Positions 46,295-55,039 are shown, numbered from the stretch's first letter. The stretch: 64,000 bases of DNA from Allobranchiibius huperziae (GCF_013410455.1 NZ_JACCFW010000001.1:2620929-2684928); one strand, 5' to 3'. The notes: generated from the sequence alone by a model not told the origin. A program made the numbers and translations.

Positions 46295-46819
46295 ATGAAG
46301 CGAACGGCCGCCGCAATCGCGTACGGATTGATGGCCAGCCATCTACACCCACGCGTTCCGGGAGGTTACTGGGCCCGCCGGAAGCTGGCGCAGGCGATCT
46401 GTGAAGAAGTCCTCCCTGGCGCCAGGATTGGGCCCAGAGCACAGTTGTCGCGTAGCGTGCAACTGAAAGAGGGCGCAGGGATCGGTGCAGGAACATCGTT
46501 CCTCGGATCAGGATCAGTCGTGCTCGGAGCGCGACTCAAGATGGGCCCCGAATGTATGTTCATCACCAATGACCATCCCCTCCCCGACGCCGGTTCTACC
46601 TTCAGCTCATTGCACGGAACAACTCGCGGGATCCAGGTCGGTGAGGACGTTTTCATCGGAGCGAGGAGTGTCATCCTCCCTGGTGTCTCCATCGGAGATC
46701 GAGCATTGGTTGCTGCAGGTAGTGTCGTCACGAAGGATGTCCCGCCTGAGATGGTCGTAGGTGGGAACCCGGCAAGAGTAATTCGACAAGCTTTCAACGG
46801 GCCGTCCGAAACCCTCTAG
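46295..46819 (+). CDS. Acyltransferase, left-handed beta-helix (hexapeptide) family
   Basis: 174 residues. Hexapeptide repeats run from about residue 44 (GARIGPRAQLSRSVQLKEGA) to 165. The active-site region ECMFITNDHPLPDAGS contains His near 92, and the C-terminus IQVGEDVFIGARSVILPGVS / VVGGNPARVIRQ is typical of the maltose/galactoside O-acetyltransferase (WbbJ, CysE-like) group. It probably O-acetylates a sugar of the repeat unit. Last plus-strand gene of the main run, 27 bp after the flippase fusion. Confidence 0.88.
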   Translation: MKRTAAAIAYGLMASHLHPRVPGGYWARRKLAQAICEEVLPGARIGPRAQLSRSVQLKEGAGIGAGTSFLGSGSVVLGARLKMGPECMFITNDHPLPDAGSTFSSLHGTTRGIQVGEDVFIGARSVILPGVSIGDRALVAAGSVVTKDVPPEMVVGGNPARVIRQAFNGPSETL

Positions 46820-46843
46820 CGAGGTCGACGCCAATGTAGTACG

Positions 46844-46890
46844 CCGTGGGTCGCAAGCCATCTCGGGCCAGAAGTACGTCCGACCCACGG
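46844..46890. terminator. Possible bidirectional terminator between convergent genes
   Basis: CCGTGGGTCG (46844-46853) and CGACCCACGG (46881-46890) are perfect 10-bp arms around a 27-nt loop, between the acyltransferase stop and the stop of the UDP-sugar dehydrogenase gene. The large loop weakens the call. Confidence 0.4.
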
Positions 46891-46898
46891 CCACCCAC

Positions 46899-48161
46899 CT
46901 ACAACCCGTGCACTCGCTTCCCCTCGAGGACCCCGCGTGTGTCCAGTACCTCCACATCGGCATCATTCATGGCACTCAGATCGTAATAATCGTGCGCTTG
47001 CATCAGAACCACGAGATCCGATTCGCGCATTTCGCCATCCAGGTCCGTAACACTATCGAATGTTTGGTCCGTGCCTCGCGGTCTCCACTGCGATACATAC
47101 GGGTCGTGATATCTGACGGTAGCCCCCCATGCGAGGAGTCGAAGTGCGAGCGGATCAGCCGGACTCTCACGCTGGTCTGCAATATTGGCCTTATAGGCCA
47201 CTCCTAAAAGGAGGATTCGAGCTCCACGAACAGCTTTGCTGTCGTCGTTGAGAATATTTCGTATCCGATTGGCAACGTACCCCGGCGCAGCCTGGTTGAT
47301 TTCCTCGGCCAGCTCGACCATCCGAAAGGCATACCCCAATTTGGCCTTGACCCGATGCGAGAGGTAGGACGGGTCTACCGGGATGCAGTGGCCACCGACT
47401 CCTGGGCCAGGTCTGAACGCCATAAAGCCGAAAGGCTTAGTAGCAGCCGCGTCAATTGCATTACCCAGATCTATATCGAGTTCCCGACTGAACCGCACCA
47501 TCTCGTTCACCAGCGCAATGTTCACATGCCGAAAAGTATTCTCCAACAGCTTTGCCATCTCGGCTTCCCGAGCACGTTTGGCCGGTACGACAGTGTCAAT
47601 GAAACTCTGGTAGAAGTCACGCGCCTTGGCCGTGCATGCGTCCGTGATTCCTCCGACGACTTTAGGAGTGTTCTTCACTCCATACTGCTCGTTCCCCGGA
47701 TCGATTCTCTCAGGTGAGAACGCTACGAAGAGGTCGGACCCAATCTCCAGATCATTCCCCGCAACGATGGGTCCGAAGATCTCCTCTGTAGTTCCAGGGT
47801 AGGTCGTGGACTCGAGGATGCACAGCGTCCCACTTTTCACGTGCCGGGCTATGGTGTGGGCCGCGTTCTCTACTGCACCCAGATCCGGGCCACCACCTGC
47901 ACCCAAGGGCGTCGGAACACAGACCACCACCACATCGGCCCGTTCGATGCAAGCCGGGTCGGCGGACGCGATATAGCCCTTGCTCAGGGCATTTGAGAGT
48001 TCGGCCTCCCCAATATCGCCGATGTGGGACACACCCCGGTTGAGATTCTCCACGACGGTCTCGTTCAACTCGAGACCCGTGACGCTGTGTCCGACCTGCG
48101 CCGCGCGCAGCGCCATGGGTAGACCGACATAACCTTGCCCGATGACTACGACAGTGTTCAT
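46899..48161 (-). CDS. UDP-N-acetylhexosamine 6-dehydrogenase (WbpA/TviB-like)
   Basis: 420 residues from ATG 48161, with AAGGAA seven to twelve bases upstream; the ATG overlaps the preceding stop (ATGA). It has an NAD-binding N-terminus (VVVIGQGYVGLPMALRAAQV), SPERIDPGNEQYGVKNTPKV, EMAKLLENTFRHVNIALVNE, and the catalytic cysteine in RPGPGVGGHCIPVDPSYLSH near residue 257. RESPADPLALRLL is in the C-terminal domain. The pattern is that of enzymes that oxidise UDP-GlcNAc or UDP-GalNAc to the uronic acid. With the epimerase gene before it, a UDP-GalNAcA product is likely. Confidence 0.92.
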   Translation of the reverse strand: MNTVVVIGQGYVGLPMALRAAQVGHSVTGLELNETVVENLNRGVSHIGDIGEAELSNALSKGYIASADPACIERADVVVVCVPTPLGAGGGPDLGAVENAAHTIARHVKSGTLCILESTTYPGTTEEIFGPIVAGNDLEIGSDLFVAFSPERIDPGNEQYGVKNTPKVVGGITDACTAKARDFYQSFIDTVVPAKRAREAEMAKLLENTFRHVNIALVNEMVRFSRELDIDLGNAIDAAATKPFGFMAFRPGPGVGGHCIPVDPSYLSHRVKAKLGYAFRMVELAEEINQAAPGYVANRIRNILNDDSKAVRGARILLLGVAYKANIADQRESPADPLALRLLAWGATVRYHDPYVSQWRPRGTDQTFDSVTDLDGEMRESDLVVLMQAHDYYDLSAMNDADVEVLDTRGVLEGKRVHGL

Positions 48162-49087
48162 TTGGTTCCTTCCCTGAACCATGCGATGGTCTCTTCGATA
48201 CCCTCGTCAAGCGATGTGCTTGTTATGTTTGGGAAAAGTGATTGCAGAACCGCATTATCGGCCTGCGAATGTGCAACATCGCCAGCACGCGGTTCACGGA
48301 ATCTAACGTCTCCTTTACACCCTGCCTTCTTCTCCAAAGCGTCGATCAGCTCGAGCAGGGATGTATTCGTACCAAACGCGAGGTTGACCGGCTCCGGGTG
48401 TTGCAGCCGTTTCTCGCTTGCCTCGAGGAGGACGCGACACACGGTTCCGACGTACGTGAAGTCGCGTGAGTTTGATCCGTCGCCGTTGACGAAGAGGGGC
48501 CGTTGAGCCAAGAGGGCGTCGATAAAGACTGGGATGACAGCCGCGTACACATGTCCGGCCATCTGCCGCGGTCCGTAGACGTTGAAGAATCGGAAGGCCA
48601 TCGTCGACATCCCGTAAGACTGCTGAAATGAAAGGGCGTACTGCTCAGTAGCCAGTTTGCTCACTGCATACGGACTCATTGGTCGAACCCATTCACGCTC
48701 GGACTTAGGCAGCGCCGGATTCATTCCGTAAACCGATGACGACGAGGCCACCGTCGCGTGTTTCACACCTAGGGTGCGGGCCTCATTTAGCACCTCAAGG
48801 GTTCCGGTGGCATTTGACACGTGAGTTGCGATCGGATCCTTAATACTTCTGGGGACTGACCCGAGGGCGGCTAAATGCACGACCGACTGCACGCCGGCCA
48901 GCGCATGACGAAGAGCCCTCGAGTCCAAGATCGACGCCTCGACGAACTCGACGTCCAAGCCCTCGATGTTGGCAATATTGCCCGTTGAAAGGTCGTCGAT
49001 GACGGTAACTTCGTGGTTACTTGCAAGGGCGAGTCGCACGAGGTTGGAGCCGATAAATCCGGCTCCCCCAGTGATGAGCAGACGCAT
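48158..49087 (-). CDS. UDP-N-acetylglucosamine 4-epimerase-like SDR protein (WbpP-like)
   Basis: 309 residues. Extended SDR with MRLLITGGAGFIGSNLVRLA at the N-terminus, catalytic SSSSVYGMN / SPYAVSKLATEQYA (Tyr-x3-Lys) and FRFFNVYGPRQ. The SVPRSIKDP stretch is characteristic of the WbpP/Gne type acting on N-acetylated sugars rather than GalE. Length is typical. It starts a two-gene minus-strand operon with the dehydrogenase and is divergent from the acetyltransferase gene at 49184. Confidence 0.88.
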   Translation of the reverse strand: MRLLITGGAGFIGSNLVRLALASNHEVTVIDDLSTGNIANIEGLDVEFVEASILDSRALRHALAGVQSVVHLAALGSVPRSIKDPIATHVSNATGTLEVLNEARTLGVKHATVASSSSVYGMNPALPKSEREWVRPMSPYAVSKLATEQYALSFQQSYGMSTMAFRFFNVYGPRQMAGHVYAAVIPVFIDALLAQRPLFVNGDGSNSRDFTYVGTVCRVLLEASEKRLQHPEPVNLAFGTNTSLLELIDALEKKAGCKGDVRFREPRAGDVAHSQADNAVLQSLFPNITSTSLDEGIEETIAWFREGTK

Positions 49088-49183
49088 GGCAACTTTCGGT
49101 AGATCAAGTCAGGACAGATGAGACGGCCAGTTGATGTAGCGTCCAGGCAGATATACGAGCCAATCTGTGCGGAAGGAGTCGCG

Positions 49184-49819
49184 ATGGATGTGGTAATCGT
49201 CGGAGCTGGCGGCCACGGCCGTGAGACGCTCCACTGTATTCGACGGGCATCAGTCGATGGGTCTTTAAGGGTGCTGGGAATCGCGGATGACAGGCAGCCG
49301 TCGGGCGAGAGCCTGGACCGTCTCGAAAGGATCGACATCGGGTGGCTGGGGCCCGTGGAGTCCTTCCGCCACGTGCCCGTCTACCTCGGAATCGGTAATG
49401 GCATCGTCAGATGCAAGCTCAACGAGGTCATGACGTCGGCGCCGCCCGTAGTGGACCCGTCGGCGGTTGTGGGAGACGACGTCCGCCTCGACTGGGGATC
49501 CATCGTCTTCGCGCAGGCAACGGTGACTACGAACGTGCGTCTGGGGCGCCACACCCACATCGGGCGAGGCGCCGCAGTCGGCCACGACTGCACCCTTGAA
49601 GATGGGGTGTCGGTCATGCCGCTGGCATCCATCTCGGGCGATGTGTCGATCGGCAAGGGTGCCTTCGTCGGCACCGGCGCCCTGATACGTCAGGGAGTCC
49701 GCATTGGAGCCGCGGCGACCATCGGCATGGGCGCTGTCGTACTAGAGGACGTTCCCGATGCCGTGACGGTGGTAGGGAACCCGGCGAGGGTGCTCGGTAA
49801 ACCACGCCACACTGACTGA
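49184..49819 (+). CDS. Sugar acetyltransferase of the PglD/NeuD family
   Basis: 211 residues from ATG 49184, preceded by GGAAGGAG. The N-terminal Rossmann-like half begins DVVIVGAGGHGRETLHCIRR. The C-terminal half is a left-handed beta-helix with the catalytic His in GRGAAVGHDCTLEDGVSVMP and the exit GAVVLEDVPDAVTVVGNPAR. PglD acetylates the 4-amino group of UDP-4-amino-trideoxy-GlcNAc. Its presence here, about 10 kb from the PglF-PglE-PglC genes, would complete the di-N-acetylbacillosamine pathway. It is the right edge of the polysaccharide locus. Confidence 0.88.
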   Translation: MDVVIVGAGGHGRETLHCIRRASVDGSLRVLGIADDRQPSGESLDRLERIDIGWLGPVESFRHVPVYLGIGNGIVRCKLNEVMTSAPPVVDPSAVVGDDVRLDWGSIVFAQATVTTNVRLGRHTHIGRGAAVGHDCTLEDGVSVMPLASISGDVSIGKGAFVGTGALIRQGVRIGAAATIGMGAVVLEDVPDAVTVVGNPARVLGKPRHTD

Positions 49820-49891
49820 CCAACCTTCGCCCGCCGGGTTTCTGCGCGCGTCGTCGGTCTGCAGCTCTCGCACCCAGACCCGCCCGTTCCT

Positions 49892-50689
49892 TCAGGTAGT
49901 CCCGAGCGCTGCTGCTACTGCTGCGGCGATGGCGCGGTATCCGTCAGCGTTCGGGTAGACCCCACCGGAGCTCAGCAGGCCGGCCTTGCCGCTCAGAGGC
50001 GAGCCGACGTCGACGTACTGGCCGCCCACCTGCTGCACCGCGCTGCGCACCTCGGCGCCGAGGGCGGTGAGGGGCGCGGGGTAGGAGCCGGAGTCCCAGA
50101 AGGGTGAGACGGCGACGATCCGCGCCTTCGGCAGGTCCTGCCGCAGCTGCTGGAAGATCTTGGGGATGTTGGTGGCGGCCCTGGCCTGGTTCGTCATGTC
50201 GTTGCGACCGCCCGACACCACGACGATCGCGGGGTGGGCGGCGACCGCCCGGCTCACGACCTGCAGATAGTCCGGGCATCCCGCGGCAGGGCAATCAGGG
50301 GCGTGGAATTCCATGCCGTAACCGGTCCCCCGGTAGCCCAGGTTGACCTCGCGCCACCCCTCGCGCTGAGCCAGCAGCGTGGTCCATTTCGTCCCGTCGC
50401 CGCCGGCGCCGGTCGTGTAGGAGTCTCCGATGAAGACTGCCGTCGGTCGGGCCGCTGTCGTCCCGGTCGTCGAGCCGCCGGCCGCGCTCGATGTGGTCGG
50501 GCTCGGCGTACGCACCGAGGACGCCGATGAGGGTCGCGCGGAGGCGCCTGCGGTGGCGCGACCGTCCGCGATCGCCACTCCGGCGATGACCACAGCCGCG
50601 ATCGCCCCGACAGCCAGGGCCGCATCCGGAAGAGCGTGGCGCGCCGCGGACTCTAAGCGGGTGCTGCGACGGGCGGGAGCGCGGGTCAT
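49892..50689 (-). CDS. SGNH/GDSL hydrolase-like exported protein with altered catalytic Asp-His
   Basis: 265 residues. One N-terminal membrane helix (residues 22-42) and a Ser/Thr-rich linker place the domain outside the cell. Block I GDSYTTG (Ser90), a Gly block and block III GGRND (Asn163) of the SGNH fold are present. The terminal block, normally DxxHP, reads Gly242-Gly-Val-Tyr245-Pro, so both the catalytic Asp and His are replaced. It may have lost hydrolase activity or use other residues. It lies just outside the polysaccharide locus, where such proteins often act as deacetylases. Confidence 0.8.
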   Translation of the reverse strand: MTRAPARRSTRLESAARHALPDAALAVGAIAAVVIAGVAIADGRATAGASARPSSASSVRTPSPTTSSAAGGSTTGTTAARPTAVFIGDSYTTGAGGDGTKWTTLLAQREGWREVNLGYRGTGYGMEFHAPDCPAAGCPDYLQVVSRAVAAHPAIVVVSGGRNDMTNQARAATNIPKIFQQLRQDLPKARIVAVSPFWDSGSYPAPLTALGAEVRSAVQQVGGQYVDVGSPLSGKAGLLSSGGVYPNADGYRAIAAAVAAALGTT

Positions 50690-50835
50690 TCAACATCCTT
50701 GGTCGGCGGGCAATTCCGATCATCATGCCACCGGCCCGCTCCCAGACACGGGACGTCGCTGGCACGGTCGGTCGATGAGCGGGCACCCATGTCCTGGAGT
50801 CGATGCCTGTCAGACCCCACCCCTACTCTGGAAGC

Positions 50836-52209
50836 ATGTTCGATCCACAGCAGACCGTCGCCGGGGACGACTTCACGCCGCTCGCGAGCGAGGAGATCCG
50901 CACCTGGCTGATGCGGCTGCTCGAAGTCGACTACTGCCTGCCCGATGCTCAGCGGATCGACCAGATCGCCGCGCTGGAGGATCTGAAGGGCGCGGCCGCA
51001 GCAGCCCAGGCAGCTCTGACCGTCGATCTCTACGACGAGCAGCGCGCGTCCGACCAGGCGCGCGGCCTTCGCCAGGCCGACACCGCGCGGTCCGTCGGCG
51101 GCCAGGTCGCGCTCGCGCGCCGCGAGTCGCCGTCCCGCGGCTCACGGCACCTCGGACTGGCACGCGCCCTGGTCGATGAGATGCCGCAGACCTACGGCGC
51201 TCTGCGTCGCGGCGAGATCAGCGAGTGGCGCGCCACCATCGTCGCGCAGGAGACCGCCTGCACCACCCGCGAGATCCGCGGCCTCGTCGATGAGCAGCTC
51301 GCCGACGACCTGCCCCGGATGTCCGACCGCCGCGCCCACGCGATGGCCGCGGGCCTCACCGCGCGGCTGGACGCCGCGAGCGTCGTCGCCCGACGCTCGC
51401 GAGCCGTCGCCGCCCGTCGGGTCTGCGTGCGAGCTGCGCCGGACGGGATGGCAATCCTGACCGCCGTCCTGCCCTGCGCCGACGCGATCGCCGCGCACCT
51501 CGCGCTGCAGCAGGAGGCGCGCACGGACGTCGCCGACGGCACCGAGCGCTCGCGGGGCCAGCGGATGGCCGACCTGCTGGTCGGACGGCTGACCGGGCGC
51601 GAGCCCGCCGGCCCATGCGACGTGCACCTCAACCTGCTCATGGACGCGGAGACGCTCTTCGCCGGCGACGCCACGCCGGCGCGGCTCGAGGGATACGGCC
51701 CCATCCCGGCCGATCTCGCACGCCAGCTCGTCGGAGCCGGGTCCGAAGGTGACCGCAACACCGCGCGGGTCACCCTTCGCCGCCTCTTCACCTCACCGCG
51801 CGACGGCGACCTGATCCGGATGGAGGCGACGACAAGGGCGTTCACCGGGCTGCTTCGCGAGCTGGTCACCGTGCGCGACGAGGTCTGCCGTACGCCCTAC
51901 TGCGACGCCCCGATCCGACATGTGGACCACATCCGGCCGCACTCGGCGGGCGGATCCACGTCGTTCGACAACGCGCAAGGGCTATGCGAGGACTGCAACT
52001 ACCGCAAGGAGCACCCCGACTGGCGTGCTTCCCGGGCATCGAGTGACGGCTACCGGCATGGCGTCCACGTCATCACCCCGACCGGACACGTCTACCGCAG
52101 CGAGCCGCCCCCGACGCCGGTCCGGCAACGATCACGGCTGGAGCACTCTCTCGCGAAACGAATCGACGTCGCCCTCCTCACCGGGCGCATCTACCTCGAA
52201 TCCGGCTGA
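50836..52209 (+). CDS. DUF222 and HNH endonuclease domain protein
   Basis: 457 residues from ATG 50836. The N-terminal two thirds is the helical DUF222 domain (IAALEDLKGAAAAAQAALTV, GSRHLGLARALVDEMPQTYG). The C-terminus is an HNH nuclease with zinc ligands: CRTPYCDAPIRHVDHI, SFDNAQGLCEDCNYRKEH (His-Asn-His plus paired CxxC motifs). These proteins are abundant in actinobacterial genomes, often in many copies, and are suspected mobile or defence nucleases. The role is unproven. No repeat of families A to E lies near. Confidence 0.88.
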   Translation: MFDPQQTVAGDDFTPLASEEIRTWLMRLLEVDYCLPDAQRIDQIAALEDLKGAAAAAQAALTVDLYDEQRASDQARGLRQADTARSVGGQVALARRESPSRGSRHLGLARALVDEMPQTYGALRRGEISEWRATIVAQETACTTREIRGLVDEQLADDLPRMSDRRAHAMAAGLTARLDAASVVARRSRAVAARRVCVRAAPDGMAILTAVLPCADAIAAHLALQQEARTDVADGTERSRGQRMADLLVGRLTGREPAGPCDVHLNLLMDAETLFAGDATPARLEGYGPIPADLARQLVGAGSEGDRNTARVTLRRLFTSPRDGDLIRMEATTRAFTGLLRELVTVRDEVCRTPYCDAPIRHVDHIRPHSAGGSTSFDNAQGLCEDCNYRKEHPDWRASRASSDGYRHGVHVITPTGHVYRSEPPPTPVRQRSRLEHSLAKRIDVALLTGRIYLESG

Positions 52210-52226
52210 GATAACTACAGGCAAGT

Positions 52227-52297
52227 AACTTACTCGAAAGAAACTTACCCGCTGCTGAGCCCCCGTAATTTAGTACGACCGACGTACTTTCAAGTAC
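52227..52297. promoter_or_regulatory. Regulatory repeats upstream of the secreted protein at 52367
   Basis: Two direct copies AACTTACTCG (52227-52236) and AACTTACCCG (52242-52251) lie 15 bp apart. A perfect inverted repeat GTACTT-TC-AAGTAC (52284-52297) follows. They are in an AT-richer stretch immediately before the gene at 52367. These look like regulator sites; the regulator is not identifiable. Confidence 0.35.
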
Positions 52298-52366
52298 CGA
52301 CCGCTTTGCGGCCGTGCCGACCTCGCTCCCACGCCGGTCGACCAGCACGTCCAAGGGGAAGAGCGC

Positions 52367-53632
52367 ATGAGAAGAGCATCAGCAGTCGTCGTCGCAAGCA
52401 CCGTCCTCGCAGGGTTCACCCTGAGCACCCATCCGCCTACCGCCTCGGCGGCTGCAGCGACCCCGGCACCCGTCGGCTACTCCGCCTACGGGTACGGCAC
52501 CTACGTCAGTTCCTCTCTGGCAGCGCTCAATTCGGGCGCCACCGCATACTCAGCCATCTCCTGCACGACGACCTCCAACCTCACCAACTCCAACCAGGTG
52601 GCCTCGGTCGACCTGGGCAAGGTCGGCAAGGTCGGCACGGACTACAGCCAGAGCCGCAGCATCCTCGACGCGTCCGGCCGTACGTCCCAGGGCATTGCGC
52701 AGATCTCTGGGGTCAATCTCCTGGGTGGTCTCATCACGTCCACCTCGCTGAAGACCACGTCTCGCGCCACCTACACACCGAGCAAGACGTCGTACGGCTC
52801 CAACAGCACCGCGTTCGTCGGCATCAAGGTCGCGGGCAAGGGCTTCGCGAGCGGCGTCGGCCCCAACACGAAGGTGGCTCTCGCGCTCGGTGGCAAACCC
52901 TTCGCTTCGGTGGTGCTCAACGAGCAGTCGCAGGCCAAGGTCAACGGCCTCACCCAGGCGGTCACCACCGCGATCCACGTCACCGTCACGAACTCCAACA
53001 GCATGGGACTGCCCGTCGGCACGACGGTCTACATCGGCCGTTCGTACGCTGCGTTGAGAGGCACGCCGGCCGGTTTCGCGACCGGGTCGGCGTACGGCAC
53101 ACAGGCCACGCTGTCGGGCAGCGTCAAGAGTGGTCCCACCGCTCTCGCGGGAGTCGCCTGCGACGGGGGCGACCGCACGGTCAGCGTCGCCTCGAGCGCG
53201 ATCCCGAGCTTGCTGAGCCTCGGGGCGGTGAAGAGCACGACCTCGTCGGTGGCCACACCGAAACTGACCAGCTCAGCGACCAACCAGATCAGCGGGCTCA
53301 ATGTGCTCAGCTCCTTGATCGGCGCTCGCACCATCACGGCGTCGACGACGACCAGCCGGACGAGCTTCACGTCAGCGGCGACCTTCACCGACGCATCCGG
53401 GTTCGTCGGCCTCAAGATCGCCGGCATGCCCTCCATCACCGACTCGGTCAAGCCGAACACGACGATCACCCTCAGCCAGCTGGGGACCGTGACCTTGCAC
53501 AAGGTCACCAAGACCACGACCGGCATCCGAGTGGTGATGGTCTCGATCACCCTCGACAAGGCGCTCGGCAACCTCGCCAGAGGCACGCTCGTCGAGATCG
53601 GCGTCTCCAACACCGGGGTGCAGAACCGCTGA
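52367..53632 (+). CDS. Secreted protein of the choice-of-anchor P type, internally duplicated
   Basis: 421 residues from ATG 52367 with AAGGGGAAG upstream. An N-terminal signal peptide (ASAVVVASTVLAGFTLSTHP, AxA-like site near residue 30) is followed by two similar halves. Both contain a segment of the form QISGxNxLxxLI (ISGVNLLGGLI; ISGLNVLSSLI) and a following FVGIKVAG / FVGLKIAG strand, so the protein arose by duplication. The general pattern fits the choice-of-anchor P family of actinobacterial exported proteins. No C-terminal anchor is visible. Function unknown. Confidence 0.7.
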   Translation: MRRASAVVVASTVLAGFTLSTHPPTASAAAATPAPVGYSAYGYGTYVSSSLAALNSGATAYSAISCTTTSNLTNSNQVASVDLGKVGKVGTDYSQSRSILDASGRTSQGIAQISGVNLLGGLITSTSLKTTSRATYTPSKTSYGSNSTAFVGIKVAGKGFASGVGPNTKVALALGGKPFASVVLNEQSQAKVNGLTQAVTTAIHVTVTNSNSMGLPVGTTVYIGRSYAALRGTPAGFATGSAYGTQATLSGSVKSGPTALAGVACDGGDRTVSVASSAIPSLLSLGAVKSTTSSVATPKLTSSATNQISGLNVLSSLIGARTITASTTTSRTSFTSAATFTDASGFVGLKIAGMPSITDSVKPNTTITLSQLGTVTLHKVTKTTTGIRVVMVSITLDKALGNLARGTLVEIGVSNTGVQNR

Positions 53633-53652
53633 CCCCTTCGACGCACGCAGGA

Positions 53653-53688
53653 CGAGAGCCCCGGACCAGCGCTGGTCCGGGGCTCTCG
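53653..53688. terminator. Strong bidirectional terminator, 36-bp perfect palindrome
   Basis: CGAGAGCCCCGGACCAGC (53653-53670) is followed directly by its exact reverse complement (53671-53688). It lies between the convergent stops at 53632 and 53701. It would end transcripts from both sides; only short T content follows. Confidence 0.85.
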
Positions 53689-53700
53689 CCGTCTGTGGGG

Positions 53701-54168
53701 TCAGTCGGCCGTGGAGGCGGTGCCCAGGAGGTCCGCGGTCTGCTGCGCGAGCCCGGCTTCCAGCAGCTGCATGGACCGGGTGACCTCGGGAATGACCTTC
53801 GGACCGAGACGCTCGACCGCGTTGCTGAGCCAGTGATCCGACGCGGTCACAACCTCCTCACCCGCCGCCGTCAGCGTGATGACCGACTTGCGCCGGTCGG
53901 TGGGGTGCGCCTCACGCCGGGCGAAGCCGGCTGCCTCGAGCCGGTCCAGCAGTGACGTGACGGTTGAAGGAGTCAGTCCGAGCCGTTCGGCCAACTCTCG
54001 CGGGCCAAGTGGACCCCGCAGGTGCAGATGGCTCATCGCCAGGGTCTCTGGGACGCCCGTGCCAAAGTGCTCCGCGATGGCCTGGCGCAGGTGCTCGCCC
54101 GCAACGATCAGCGCGCGAAGAGCGTCGATGCCGTCCGCCAAGGGGTCCGCGGGGGGAGACGTGGACAC
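53701..54168 (-). CDS. MarR-family transcriptional regulator
   Basis: 155 residues from GTG 54168 (AAAGGA six bases upstream). The winged-helix core is LAMSHLHLRGPLGPRELAER, LGLTPSTVTSLLDRLEAAGF and the wing ARREAHPTDRRKSVITLTAA. MarR proteins act as dimers, usually repressing their own and divergent genes in response to small molecules. Divergent here is the promoter of the TasA-like exported protein and signal peptidase fusion, which contains a palindrome in the spacer. I infer it controls that operon. Confidence 0.9.
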   Translation of the reverse strand: MSTSPPADPLADGIDALRALIVAGEHLRQAIAEHFGTGVPETLAMSHLHLRGPLGPRELAERLGLTPSTVTSLLDRLEAAGFARREAHPTDRRKSVITLTAAGEEVVTASDHWLSNAVERLGPKVIPEVTRSMQLLEAGLAQQTADLLGTASTAD

Positions 54169-54224
54169 GGTGGTCCTTTCGAAGTCGAATACGTGAAGCT
54201 GCAATCATACGTTCATCGGATCGT

Positions 54225-54253
54225 TTGACAGTCGTACGGTTGACCGTTACTTT
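54225..54253 (+). promoter_or_regulatory. Sigma-70-type promoter with palindromic candidate MarR operator
   Basis: A perfect -35 TTGACA (54225-54230), a 17-bp spacer and a -10-like TACTTT (54248-54253). The spacer contains the palindrome ACGGT-TG-ACCGT (54236-54247), which a bound dimer would occlude. It lies in the 167 bp between the divergent MarR gene and the exported-protein gene. Confidence 0.5.
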
Positions 54254-54335
54254 ACCTTCTATTGACCCGCCGTGGGAGCGGTTCGGGTCCTCCTGAGCTC
54301 GTTCATACCGTGCAAAATCGAAAGGTCGTCCATCC

Positions 54336-54947
54336 ATGTCTGCTTCCATCCGCCGCCCCCGCCGTCGTTCCGTCCGCGCCATCACCCTCGGCGCCGTCGC
54401 GACAGGGCTGGTCACCTCCGGCGCCCTGGTCTGGGGAGCGTCGTACTCCGCGTTCTCCGCCACCACGAGCAACGGGAGCAACAACTGGTCCGCCGGCACC
54501 GTCGCGCTGGCCGACGACAGCAACAACACCGCGATGTTCTCCGCGACCAACCTGAAGCCCGGCTCCACCGACTCCAAGTGCATCGCGGTCACGTCGAGCG
54601 GTTCCGTGGCCTCCGCGGTGAAGCTCTACGGCACGGGCGCGACGACGACCAAGGCACTGTCCTCCTCGCTGAACCTCACGATCGCGCAGGGCACCGGCGG
54701 CGGCTCCGGCTCCTGCACCGGCTTCACCCCGCTCACCAGCGGCTCCGCGGTCTACACCGGCACCCTCGCCTCCTTCGGCAGCGCGGCCACCAACTACTCC
54801 ACGGGCGTCGGCAACTGGGCCCCCACGGGCACCGCGTCGGAGACCCGCGTCTACAAGATCACCTACGGCCTCGACGCCAACACCCCGAACACGGCGCAGG
54901 GCGGCACCGCCTCGATCGGCTTCACCTGGGAAGCCCAGAACAGCTGA
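54336..54947 (+). CDS. TasA/camelysin-like exported protein (SipW-type substrate)
   Basis: 203 residues. The N-terminus RRPRRRSVRAITLGAVATGL is a basic signal peptide, then a transmembrane stretch ends near GALVWGASYSAFSATTSNGS. The mature start SAFSATTSNGSNNWSAG resembles the conserved beginning of TasA/camelysin proteins that are cleaved by SipW-type signal peptidases. The rest is a Ser/Thr/Gly-rich beta domain with two cysteines (SKCIAVTSSG, GSCTGFTPL). The next gene, 92 bp on, encodes such a peptidase. It may form an extracellular fibre or matrix, by analogy only. Confidence 0.7.
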   Translation: MSASIRRPRRRSVRAITLGAVATGLVTSGALVWGASYSAFSATTSNGSNNWSAGTVALADDSNNTAMFSATNLKPGSTDSKCIAVTSSGSVASAVKLYGTGATTTKALSSSLNLTIAQGTGGGSGSCTGFTPLTSGSAVYTGTLASFGSAATNYSTGVGNWAPTGTASETRVYKITYGLDANTPNTAQGGTASIGFTWEAQNS

Positions 54948-55039
54948 TCGCCGAAGCGAGGCGGGTGCGGCCCCTACGGGTCGCACCCACCCCCGCTGCT
55001 GCCACCGGAGAACCGTCCGAACCGTCGAGGAGCCCGCCC

